NCBI GenBank assembly: GCA_002812745.2
Contig: NCSJ02000055.1
Coordinates: 1-64,000, forward strand
DNA from: Scytalidium lignicola
Lineage: Eukaryota > Ascomycota > Leotiomycetes
DNA length: 64,000 nucleotides
Direction of reading: 5' to 3'
Below, piece by piece: positions 34,020-43,882 of this stretch (position 1 is the stretch's first letter; each line of letters starts with the position of its first letter). The translations under genes and the position numbers were made by a program. The notes under the pieces were generated by a model. The model was not told the DNA's origin. It ran no database searches and saw nothing but the letters and a program-made list of their open reading frames with translations.

Positions 34020-35081
34020 ATCGAACTGCGTACAGCCTTGGAAGAGGCCCGGGAGTGTTTTGGACTAATCAAATCCATGATGTGTGGACGCACCAAAAAC
34101 AGCCGGTATATTTTTGGATGCTTTGAGTGCTCCAATATGCCAATGCCAATTAGCTGCACATAGCTCAAAATACAGACCTTGACTCGATATGCGACCGTGA
34201 AGCTTTTGGATGCTGTGCAACGTATGAATGTCAAAATGTCTCGCCTGTTGTCTGTTGTAGAAATCCAGGGTCAAGCTTCCTTGCCGTATCGGGTGTGCCC
34301 CTAGACAGAACCCCGCGCTTTTCGCTAAGACACCCAATCCACAAGCGGAAACCGGAGCTAGAACCCCACCAAAAAGTGATAATCGTGTTATTTACTTAAG
34401 CGGTGCACACGACAGCTATTAGAACGCACCGCCATCATACAGGCTTAACTTATTGCACTCAATCATCCTGAACCACCGGTCTTCACCTTCCTTGCTGCTA
34501 TTAAAAATTGCGTATTTGAGTGCTTGAAGCTTTAATTCGCCACAGAAGCAAGCATTGGGCTGATCTGTAAGTGTTAAATCATCTTTTGTTCACCGTCTCT
34601 CTCCCGTGCCGCACCACCAGAAACTCGCCATGGTTCGTTATGGGCTCTGTGATGATCGCATGTGGACCAACAAGAACGCCTATTGCATTTCGATCAACGA
34701 CTTGCTCGGTTATGACGATAGCGGGCACAGTAATGACGCCCAAGAATTCAAATAGCCACCTACAGACACCAGCGAAAGTCTTCGACAATCACTTGGTTCC
34801 CCGCCCTGCTTAATACCCCTTCATTCATACGTCCTCTTAGTGATTTCAATCAATAGCTCCAAAGCAAAAAGAGCCTCGCATTATTGGTTTTACTAGCTCA
34901 GCCTCGAGTACACATCTACTACCGTCAATAGTGCATGTTGAGATTGGAATCCTTCAGCCTCAACTTGTCAGACTTCACTGCAAAACTCGCAATTTTAAGA
35001 CTCTTACTAACACAATCCTATCCCAGCTCTTTCAAGACTTAACACTCGGCTCCCGAAAATCTCTCCGGCCTCTCTCTCAAC
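34020..35081. other. Intergenic region, 1.1 kb
   Basis: Between SOD1 and the Tudor-SN gene, both on the plus strand. A GTAAGT at 34567-34572 could be the donor of a 5' UTR intron of the downstream gene; this is a guess. The frame at 34571-34813 has no family resemblance. Confidence 0.5.
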
Positions 35082-37715
35082 ATGGTTCTCAACCAGGCAA
35101 AAGTGAAGTCAGTATTGAGTGGTGACACTCTTCTGCTGACTTCGATCGAGCATCCTGATCGCGAACGTCTTCTTTCCCTAGCTTACTGCAGCTCCCCGCA
35201 TCTCAAGAAAGAAGGAGACGAACCATATGCATTTGATTCCCGCGATGCTCTGCGAAAGCTAGTTGTAGGAAAGACCATCCAATTCCAAGTCCTCTACACA
35301 ATCCCAAACACAAAGCGTGAATATGGAATTGCGTTCCTGAGTGATGGCCGCAGACTGCCAGAAGAGATGGTTCAGGAGGGTTGGTTAAAGTTGAGAGAGG
35401 ACGCTGGCAGGAAGGAGGATTCAGAAGAGGTGACTCAACAACTGGACAAACTTCGGCTGCTCGAAGCAACAGCTCGAAGCGAAGATAAAGGTCTCTGGGC
35501 ACCTTCTGGCGGGCGAATCAAGGTGCAGCACGATATGGGTGACGCACAAGCCTTCCTAGAATCCTGGAAGGGCAAGACCGTCGATGGTCTCGTCGAGAGG
35601 GTTCTGAGCGGAGACCGCATGCTCGTTCGACTTCTGCTTTCACCTGCAGAGCATGTTCAGGTTATGACGCTTGTCGCAGGAATTCGCGCACCGACTACCG
35701 AACGAATTAACCCATCGAATCAACAAGTACAACCAGCCGAGGAATATGGTAACGAGGCACGACAATTCGTTGAAGATCGATTATTACAACGGAATGTCAA
35801 GGTGTATATACTTGGATTAAGTCCTCAAAACCAGCTAATTGCGTCGGTTAAACATCCTCGAGGCAGTATTGCTCTTTTCATTTTAGAAGCCGGTCTTGCC
35901 AGGTGTAATGATTTCCACTCAACTCTTTTGGGAGCCGACATGGCTCCTTTGCGGCAAGCTGAAAAGACTGCTCAGTCTACAAAGAAGGGATTGTTCAAAG
36001 ACCACATTTCAAAGGCAAAAGGTGCTGGCGGGAACCTGGAAGGCCAGGTAACCAGGGTATTCAGCGCCGATGTTATTTTTGTCCAGAACAAGACCGGAGC
36101 TGAGAAACGAATCAGTCTTAGCAGTATTCGTGGACCTCGGCCTTCAGAACCTACGGAAGCGCCGTTTAGAGATGAGGCAAAGGAATTCCTGAGGAAGAAG
36201 CTTATTGGAAAGAAGGTACGGTTGAGCATCGACGGCTCACGGCCCGCTACAGAAGAGTATGAGGCAAGGGATGTTGCCACTGTTACACTTGGGGATAAAA
36301 ATATCGGCCTGCTTATGGTTGAGGAGGGTTGGTGCTCAGTCATTCGCCATCGCAGAGACGACACTGATAGAGCACCTAATTATGACGACCTATTAGTAGC
36401 CCAAGAAAAAGCTAAAGAAGAAAAGAAGGGAATGTGGTCCGGGAAACAAGCAAAGGCTAAAGTGTACGTTGATGCGTCCGAAAGTGTGCAGAAAGCCAAA
36501 ATTCAACTTTCTACACTTCAACGACAGAAGAAGGTGCCTGCCATTGTCGACTTTGTGAAGGCTGGTTCAAGATTCGTTGTTCTTATTCCCAGAGAAAACG
36601 TCAAATTAAACTTCGTACTAGGCGGAATTCGAGCACCTAAATCTGCAAGAAACCCTAGCGAGAAGAGCGAGCCCTTCGGACAAGAAGCCCATGACCTTGC
36701 TGCTAGACGTCTAACACAACGCGATGTTCTAGTCGATGTCCATGATATCGACAAGGTTGGTGGATTCATTGGTGAGTTGTACATTAGTGGAGAGTCTTTC
36801 GCAAAGATACTTGTTGAGGAGGGATTTGCCACCGTACATGCTTACTCTGCTGAGCGTTCTGGTAACGCGAATGAGCTGCTGGCTGCAGAGAACAGAGCCA
36901 AGGAGGCCCGAAAGGGACTATGGCATGACTGGGATCCGTCGCAAGATCAAGCTGAAGATGATGTAGCAGATACAAATGATTCAAATGGAGATACTCCGGT
37001 TGTCAGGGCCAAGGATTACCGCGATGTCATCGTCACGAACGTAGACGAAACTGGAAAATTGAAGCTTCAAGTTATGGGTACCAGCCTCTCAGCACTAGAA
37101 GTCATGATGACACAGTTCAAGTCTTTCCACCTTAATCCATCTAATTCTGCTGCTCTCCCTAGCCCACCAAAAGCCGGTGATTTTGTTGCTGCCAAGTTCA
37201 CCGAAGATGGACAATGGTATCGTGCTCGCATACGTGCTAATGATCGTACTGCTAAAGAAGCAGAAGTCGTCTATATTGACTATGGCAACAGCGAAAAGAT
37301 CCCATGGTCTCGTCTACGTCCTCTCTCCCAGCCACAATTCTCGCCACAAAAGCTTCGTGCTCAGGCAATTGATGCTTCTCTGTCCTTACTCCAGCTTCCC
37401 ACGAGCAAAGACTACTTAGCCGATGCCATCGACTTTATCAGGAGCACAATTCTCTACAAAAAGCTGGTTGCCAACGTCGACTATACTGCTTCGGAGGGAA
37501 CATTATATGTGACTCTTTATGACGAGAAGACTAGTGGTAATGTGTCTGAAAGCTTGAATGCAGACATGGTTGCCGAAGGTCATGCCATGGTTGCTAGTAA
37601 GTCAAAGCTCTGGAAGGGATTCGGAGATGTTCTCAAGACACTAAGAGAGAAAGAGGACCAGGCCAAGGCAGACCGTCTTGGTATGTGGGAGTATGGTGAT
37701 TTGACTGAGGATTAA
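35082..37715 (+). CDS. SND1: Tudor-SN (staphylococcal nuclease domain) protein
   Basis: Single-exon gene for 877 residues. Four staphylococcal nuclease-like (OB-fold) repeats are visible, starting near residues 8 (VKSVLSGDTLLL), 168 (GLVERVLSGDRMLV), 320 (EGQVTRVFSADVIFV) and 487 (VDFVKAGSRFVVL); each ends with an AKEEKKGMW- or AKEARKGLW-type helix. A Tudor domain (about 694-750, with QWYRARI and VYIDYGNSEKIPW) is inserted in a fifth, split SN repeat that closes with a DRLGMWEYGD end. This is the standard SND1/p100 architecture. Orthologues bind RNA and take part in RNA decay, editing-linked turnover and stress granules; the fungal role is less defined. The start at 35082 fits directly with the first repeat. 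Lack of introns contrasts with most neighbours. Confidence 0.95.
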   Translation: MVLNQAKVKSVLSGDTLLLTSIEHPDRERLLSLAYCSSPHLKKEGDEPYAFDSRDALRKLVVGKTIQFQVLYTIPNTKREYGIAFLSDGRRLPEEMVQEGWLKLREDAGRKEDSEEVTQQLDKLRLLEATARSEDKGLWAPSGGRIKVQHDMGDAQAFLESWKGKTVDGLVERVLSGDRMLVRLLLSPAEHVQVMTLVAGIRAPTTERINPSNQQVQPAEEYGNEARQFVEDRLLQRNVKVYILGLSPQNQLIASVKHPRGSIALFILEAGLARCNDFHSTLLGADMAPLRQAEKTAQSTKKGLFKDHISKAKGAGGNLEGQVTRVFSADVIFVQNKTGAEKRISLSSIRGPRPSEPTEAPFRDEAKEFLRKKLIGKKVRLSIDGSRPATEEYEARDVATVTLGDKNIGLLMVEEGWCSVIRHRRDDTDRAPNYDDLLVAQEKAKEEKKGMWSGKQAKAKVYVDASESVQKAKIQLSTLQRQKKVPAIVDFVKAGSRFVVLIPRENVKLNFVLGGIRAPKSARNPSEKSEPFGQEAHDLAARRLTQRDVLVDVHDIDKVGGFIGELYISGESFAKILVEEGFATVHAYSAERSGNANELLAAENRAKEARKGLWHDWDPSQDQAEDDVADTNDSNGDTPVVRAKDYRDVIVTNVDETGKLKLQVMGTSLSALEVMMTQFKSFHLNPSNSAALPSPPKAGDFVAAKFTEDGQWYRARIRANDRTAKEAEVVYIDYGNSEKIPWSRLRPLSQPQFSPQKLRAQAIDASLSLLQLPTSKDYLADAIDFIRSTILYKKLVANVDYTASEGTLYVTLYDEKTSGNVSESLNADMVAEGHAMVASKSKLWKGFGDVLKTLREKEDQAKADRLGMWEYGDLTED

Positions 37716-38268
37716 ATGCTTCACATCAGTTATTTGAACAAGACGTGAAGATGGAGACTTTTTGAGTCTCCGCTCTCAACTCCACCCTACTACCTCTCAT
37801 ACCCTTTTTATTTCTATTGTCACTGAACGAACATTATGATTGATGATCGGCCAATGCATTGGATAAGATGGGGTTAAAACATTAAAAAGGAAAAAACGGA
37901 GGGAAAAGCATTGCATTTGTTGGGATTATATTTTCTTTCAATAGCAAGCGGTTCATGAAGTATGTCCACCTAGCATTAAATGGATTTGAGCGTTACGCCA
38001 AAGCTTTATTTTATTTCCTCTACACACGACACGTATTTTAATATGTGATATCAAAACCTTTGTATTTTTCATTCCTGCCCAGAAGGGGGATAAAGCGAGT
38101 AATTAGATGGCTTAGCTCAAGGGCTTACATTAGGTGGATTTCAAAATTCTTGTAACATAACTCCAGAAGCCTAATCAACCTATCTAATGCCCCCTCTCCG
38201 CTCACAGTCATAGACTAAAATCTACCCGTGTACATAAATCATATAACCCGTAAAATATTCATGCTAGA
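37716..38268. other. Intergenic region between convergent genes
   Basis: About 550 AT-rich bases holding two 3' ends. No other feature seen. Confidence 0.6.
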
Positions 38269-39642
38269 TCACATCCTATATAACGACCTAATAAGGAAAT
38301 ACCCACCCACAACACCTGAAAGTGTAGCAACCAACAAACCAAATCCCTCCAGTGTAGTAAGATACAAAACTGACCCTATAACAATCTCCAACCGCCTTGC
38401 CGACTTTCTACGCGCGCTCCACTCGGGATTGATATCATACGGCATCCTGACCCTCGGTTCATCATCCCCCACAACCTCTATCTCCACGTCACTAGGCGCT
38501 GGAATCGGCGTCAGAGGCACAGAAATAGACAGCGCTACGGGTCTATGGTCCGAGGTTGGGAATATTGGTAGTGCGGTGTACTTGTGTACTAAAAACTTCG
38601 CGTCTGGTTGCGATAGCTGGAGCCAGGAAGGGATATCTAGGTACAAGATTCGATCACACCAGCTAGGCCAGCGGTGATTCGACCATGACCAGTGGGAGAT
38701 TTCCTCGTCGGGGGTTAGGTAGGGGCCTTTTGTGTTGTCATATTTGTAGGTTGGAGGGAAGGTCACTGGGGGCTCGATTAGGCCGTGGAGCGTACGACCT
38801 GCGAGACGCTCCTGTGTAAGCTGGTCATTTTCGAAAAGGCGAGAATAGTTCTTTGGCGATGATTCTTCTTGGTTGGGTTGCGGGAATCGTTCTTCGTAGT
38901 CGGTTGGATGGGGCTTTAGTATCGAAGTACGGTAGTTGAGGTCTCCAGCAACGAAGAGGTGGGACGTAGGTTTGTAGATGGAAGTTTCTTGGGGAGAGTC
39001 TACGAGGAGGGGTCGTTGGTCACTCTCAGACGACACATTATTCCTCGTTGCTGCTCTGCCATTCGAGGGAGTTTGAGCTTTAGACGAGAATACCAATCCT
39101 TGGACTATGCTCTTCCAATCCTCATTTCTTCGCGCCACTTCTTCCTCCATTGCTGCAAGATGAGCTGCCACAAAGGTCAAGCTTGTCTGAGCATTCGGTC
39201 CGTTGGCGGCATCGCTGTAGGTAAACCGGACTCCGGTAGCACCTTTATTTCCCGTTTCCATGAGTCCAACACCAACTCCTCCACTCTCTAGATCTTGGAC
39301 CTTTGTTGGATCTCTGGAAAACACCATTATTCCCGTCATCCCCACATGGCTCGCCGAGATGAGAGTATACGGGGGTATGTCCTCTTGTTCTGCGTCCTGA
39401 TGAGAGGAGAGCTGCTTAGCTGCTTTCTGGACTGCATCATGAAATCTCGCAAAATAAGGTAGGAGAAATGAACCACCAATATAGGAATAACTTATTGGAG
39501 CTATTTCCTGTATCGAAAGAACTATAATATCTGGGAGGACAGAGGAAGTGAGGCCGTTGAAGAACTGAGATGCTAATGCATCTACGTCAACAGGACAACA
39601 AGCAGTGTTGAACGTAAGGATATAGAGATTAAGGAAGGCCAT
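38269..39642 (-). CDS. INP54: Tail-anchored inositol polyphosphate 5-phosphatase
   Basis: Intronless, 457 residues. It has the complete catalytic set of the exonuclease-endonuclease-phosphatase fold: LTFNTA (metal Asn, about 9-14), IQEIAP (about 44-49), GNKGA (131-135), GDLNYR (233-238), the 5-phosphatase signature PSWCDRIL (326-333) and SDHRPV (364-369). The C terminus ends with hydrophobic stretches (about 419-453) and a short basic tail, so the enzyme is probably anchored with its catalytic domain in the cytosol. Yeast Inp54 is an ER tail-anchored PI(4,5)P2 5-phosphatase of similar layout and is the best match by architecture; a paralogue outside that orthologous group cannot be excluded. 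It would lower PI(4,5)P2 and affect secretion. Start ATG at 39642 lies directly before the first catalytic strand. Confidence 0.88.
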   Translation of the reverse strand: MAFLNLYILTFNTACCPVDVDALASQFFNGLTSSVLPDIIVLSIQEIAPISYSYIGGSFLLPYFARFHDAVQKAAKQLSSHQDAEQEDIPPYTLISASHVGMTGIMVFSRDPTKVQDLESGGVGVGLMETGNKGATGVRFTYSDAANGPNAQTSLTFVAAHLAAMEEEVARRNEDWKSIVQGLVFSSKAQTPSNGRAATRNNVSSESDQRPLLVDSPQETSIYKPTSHLFVAGDLNYRTSILKPHPTDYEERFPQPNQEESSPKNYSRLFENDQLTQERLAGRTLHGLIEPPVTFPPTYKYDNTKGPYLTPDEEISHWSWSNHRWPSWCDRILYLDIPSWLQLSQPDAKFLVHKYTALPIFPTSDHRPVALSISVPLTPIPAPSDVEIEVVGDDEPRVRMPYDINPEWSARRKSARRLEIVIGSVLYLTTLEGFGLLVATLSGVVGGYFLIRSLYRM

Positions 39643-40702
39643 CTGGAGACCTTCGTGAGCATAAATTTCAAAGCATCCTGTTCTGTTTTGTTTTGTTTTG
39701 TGTTGCTGTCGTGGCAGCTGTTATTGTTGTAGATGTGTAGAGCTAAGAGACCAAGGCTATCAAGTTTGAGCGCATCGCGGGGGAGCCAGTGACATCAATG
39801 TTTGAGAGCTATCATAAATCAGACGCTAATACAGGTTTCCAGACAATTACGTATTTCTTTCTGCAATACCAAATAAGCGAGGTAAACTTATATTTTAGCC
39901 AACTATCCTTTAGGCTCAAAGATTCGTACCCTTAATAAGGAGGTAAATAATCTTTTTAGGAATAACTTCGTACTGTAAACCAACCTTTGCCAGGGCGATG
40001 GGATTCTTGACGCCCCACGCGACCAATCACATGATGACAGATACTGAGATACACGCCAACAGAACCCTTCCAGGTCTAGACTTCGAACAGCTGTCAATAT
40101 CCCAATTCTTTTATGAGGATACAGTCAAATGATGTTGAAGAAAGCTACAAACCACGACTTACCGGCTTGCGACAATCGTAATGCCAATTTAACAGTCCAA
40201 AAATAGGATATCTGAACACGGGAATGCTTATACGCGATTAGCAAAGGGTCTTTTTACGCGGCTATATAGCTTGAGTAACAAAGGTAGCTTGGATAAATTG
40301 CTTAGAATGGTCAGCAAGAGCATGGAAAGCCGATTTAGTTGAAACAAGCAATCAACAGAAACTACTTAGCTCCGTGGTGCGAATCACCAGACACCCTGTC
40401 TAAGAATACAGATACGAAGTAGTTGCATTCAGAATAATACTCCCTAAGAAAGTACAGTAAGGGGAGAAGGGTGTATTGTACCCATGATCCACGACTGGAC
40501 TTCGCCAGCGGTTTTTAATTTAAAGACAGACTCCGGTACCGGCTTGCAGTCAGCAAGAACTCTAGTTTTAGGAGGTAGGCGCTTTTGATGAGATTTGGGC
40601 TTCTCCGACTGGCTCTCTTGCATGTCTAATAAACCCCAGGAATGCAATGCAACTAATTACACACTTAATTAGAAACGCTGCCGTATATCCAGAGTCTTGG
40701 TG

Positions 40703-40738
40703 CAGTACTGTACAGTACTGTACGGTAGTAATTACTAC
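40703..40738. repeat. Adjacent perfect palindromes
   Basis: CAGTACTGTACAGTACTG (40703-40720) is an 18-bp perfect palindrome; GTAGTAATTACTAC (40725-40738) is a second of 14 bp, four bases later. They could form a cruciform or bind a dimeric protein, but no role can be assigned. Confidence 0.8.
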
Positions 40739-42545
40739 TGTAATGTGCCGTATGTCTTACATGCATAAGGAATAAGATTGATTTTTAGACAACCCTAGTC
40801 TTTAGATATGTTTTCGAATAGTTCAACCTCTTGGCTGACCAAAGATACTGTAGCCTATTTGAGAGACTATACTTTTAGGGATGATACCTTTCTTTCTTAT
40901 GCTTCTAATCCTTCGCAGGATTCCCTGGAAGCTCAGATGACCCTGTTTGTCGCTTCTAAAAAAAAATAGATAATATTAGCATTTTCAAGGACATCAGATG
41001 CCTCGTGTTTAAACTCCCTTCTGCAAGGAAACGCCGCCAAGGGTACATGCAGAATTAAGAATTGGGAATGAATCACAAGCAGTTAGATAAATTTATGAGC
41101 CTGTCAGAACCAACAAGACAGGACAGTCTTATCCACGCTATCTGAAATGTAGGTTTCGAAAGTTTCCCTCTTTGACGGATGGCAGCGTATCATCAAGCCC
41201 TCACAAGTCCCCAGTTTCTCACCGCATCAAATATTTATCCTTTCAGCAAACCCCCCATTGCTACTGTACTGTCCCCACGATACGGGACGGTCCGTTAGGG
41301 TAAGGCATCCGGCTTAGGTAGTGGGGTAAACACGTCCCTGGAAGGAGTTTATAGTGATATAGAACTCGTACTGTACCTTCATCAATTGCCAACTGACGAG
41401 GGTCCTGGACAAGAATTGTGAATCTCAGAATTTCATGGCATAACTTCAAAGTTATGAAGACAGTCTCCAACCTTCTCATACGAGGCTCTGTAGGCTAGGC
41501 AGTGAGAACGGGGGTCGTTACCCATCACATTCCTATATTCTCTTTTTACATTTAGGCTTAATGTTACATCCTTCACCATGCTCCCACTCCCACGTCACTG
41601 TAAGATTATAGTAAGAAAACTGAGTCTCCACCGGTTCCTGGGGATAGTATTTGCGCGCTATTGCCCCATCGCGATCCGGATCAGTGATTTAGATACCGTA
41701 GCCTTCGATGGGAGCTGTCTAGTCAGATCTAGTAGACTTCTTCTAGTAAGAGAAAATTAGCTTGCCTCACTCGGTGTGGCTTGCAGCAGTGCTGACATCT
41801 GCGGTATGCCATAGTATTTGAATCCCACTGTACCAGCATCTAAACACCTTATTTTCCGCTAAACAGTTGCTAAGAGGCTAGATAACTGGTGCTTCTTATT
41901 CTGCTTATGTCTTTGTTTGCTATCTCCACTCATGATTGTATCCATCTTTAATGACGGAAATATCCCCAGCGACTGGAATTTCGGGCCGATATTGGTGTTC
42001 AAATCAGTTAAACGTCCTCCCTTTAGAACTTCCTCTTCGAGACAGACGAGAAGTGTTGATTCTGGTTGTCAGACATTGTGGAAATTCTTTCAGGAGGTGC
42101 CTAGGAATATCCATCTGTCAGGTTTTCACTGTATCTGAGATAGCCGTAACGTCTTTCCGAAGCAGAAGTCTCCTGTTTCTGGCCCATTCTCCTTTAGTCC
42201 AACTCCATTTATTTGGGTAGGCTCACTTTCTCATCTTTGATATTCTTTCTACACAGGCCCCGTCAGTATTTCTGAATTTCGTCTCATTGGAAATTGCCGC
42301 AGGTAACCCTACTGAATAGTCCTGCCAGCTCATAGGGTGGATCAATTGAGACCACTCTGGCTCCGTCTTCTATTCAAGAATCAATATTTATGATTTTCCG
42401 GACCAACCCCACCAGGCTTATGTCTCTTTCCTCTTGTGATTCCAGGCTATGACTTTTGAGGGAAGTATATCCATGGGAACGAGGAGATCCTGATTGTAGC
42501 CATTGAATATAGTCTGAAGTTCACGAGAACGGCGGTCCCAAAGAA

Positions 42546-42553
42546 TATAAATA
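42546..42553 (+). promoter_or_regulatory. TATA box of the small peptide gene
   Basis: TATAAATA lies 194 bases before the ATG at 42740, and the intervening sequence is CA/CT-rich like a fungal 5' UTR. A clear TATA element suits a strongly regulated secreted product. Inferred from sequence and position. Confidence 0.5.
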
Positions 42554-42663
42554 CCTCCTTCATATCCTTCATCTCCTGAGATATTATCCAACACTCTCAT
42601 CCTCAAGCATCCTCAAACATCCTCAGCAACAAAGAACCTGAAATAGAAAAATTAGCAAGCAAA

Positions 42664-42708
42664 ATGTATTCACCTACCACAAAGTATCTTCATGTGAGAC
42701 TCTACTAA
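42664..42708 (+). CDS. Upstream open reading frame (14 codons)
   Basis: An ATG at 42664 opens a 14-codon frame ending in TAA at 42706-42708, 31 bases before the main ATG of the cysteine-rich peptide. If included in the transcript it could reduce or condition translation. It is short enough to be chance. Confidence 0.3.
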   Translation: MYSPTTKYLHVRLY

Positions 42709-42739
42709 CAAACCTTCTATCAGAAACCAACAAATCAAA

Positions 42740-42943
42740 ATGAACACTCAATTCCTCCTGAAGGCAGCCGTTGCCATGCTTATCTCTGTGGCGGTCGCCA
42801 ACCCAGTGCCTGCTCCGGCACCAGAGGCACCCCCAGAGCTAGCTGCTAGATCTCGAGTCTGCGCTGGTTGGTGCGGTGGTGGAACTTGCTCGTGGATCTG
42901 CGACAGTGGTTCATGCGGCGTCAACCCTGGATCTTGCAACTAG
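42740..42943 (+). CDS. Small secreted six-cysteine peptide
   Basis: 67 residues, single exon. Residues 1-20 are a typical signal peptide ending AVA. A Pro/Ala/Glu-rich stretch (about 21-37) looks like a propeptide, ending in LAARSR, where a processing protease could cut. The last 30 residues hold six cysteines (41, 45, 50, 54, 59, 66) spaced C-x3-C-x4-C-x3-C-x4-C-x6-C with two Trp and many Gly, predicting a compact peptide with three disulfides. Small secreted cysteine-rich proteins of fungi include effectors, antimicrobial peptides and hydrophobin-like surface proteins; the cysteine pattern is not that of hydrophobins (eight Cys), and I know no family matching it. The TATA box upstream and a gene-poor setting fit a regulated, fast-evolving gene. 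Confidence 0.75.
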   Translation: MNTQFLLKAAVAMLISVAVANPVPAPAPEAPPELAARSRVCAGWCGGGTCSWICDSGSCGVNPGSCN

Positions 42944-43882
42944 ATTTTATCTGGAAAAGGAATCAAACTTCTTCTTCAACTAGTCTTAGATAATGGATGA
43001 AGATTGATTAGGGTTATTGTCTTGTCCAGTAAGAGGAACGCTGATGCTATTCAGATAGCTTCATTGTAACTTAGACAACTTTACTCAACTTGAGCAAGCT
43101 ATTCAAACACACTTGTGCCTGTAATAATGCGATTTATTTATTACAAAGCTGAAGTATTAAATCTCTTGTCTTCTTTTGAATAGAGTCGTCAAACAGAAAT
43201 TAGCAAAAGATAAATCCATGAAGCCTCAGCGAGTCATTTGTTAGGCACGCCTTGGCGATGAGAAACATTGCTACCACGCTTCTCCCTGTCGGATTTTCAT
43301 ATCGTAATGTGAAAGTTGGTATGATTTGGTCTTTACAGCTAAGCAAAGAATTGGAATCAAATTACGTTAAGAAAGTCTCCAGTGCAGAAATGTCCCAATT
43401 ATGGCTACCAAAAAGACTTAGAAACATGTAAAGAAAACAGAGTACGAATTATCCCAACTCAAAAGAGTGACCTTGCAACAGAGACGATTTAAAACAGAAT
43501 ATTGAAACCTGCAACTGGAAAATATGTATATGCATATATATACATATTTGGGTGACGAATTATCTAACGATATCGCATGATCCTGCAGAGGTCCTACCAG
43601 TTGGGGCTTTCTGGAGAAATCCTCTGTCGTACTATTTATTGATAACGATAACTAGCACGAATCGCATTCATAGGTGGAATTAGGCTAATTTTCTCCCTTA
43701 AATATTAGGCAAAGAGATCTGTATCAGTCGGTTTCATGGACAACTTAAAATAGACATGTAGCTTACGTTTAATCATACATATATCAAGTCTCATCGCAGA
43801 GTGAAACTTCGGTATCTGAAATCATGTTTTAAAGTATAATTATCATTGCATGATTCAAGACAGTTTGTAGCGACAATTTAAC
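42944..43882. other. Intergenic region, 0.9 kb
   Basis: AT-rich flank between the small peptide gene and NPP1. It includes a TATATGCATATATATA run near 43523-43540. No exon seen. Confidence 0.55.

Larger units (their letters stand above)
39643..42739. other. Gene desert, 3.1 kb
   Basis: The longest stretch without a supported gene. All open frames are short and of random composition. It has two perfect palindromes near 40703-40738, further TACTGTAC motifs near 41267 and 41370, and the promoter of the small peptide gene at its right end. Degraded repeats could be hidden here but none is recognisable. Confidence 0.5.
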
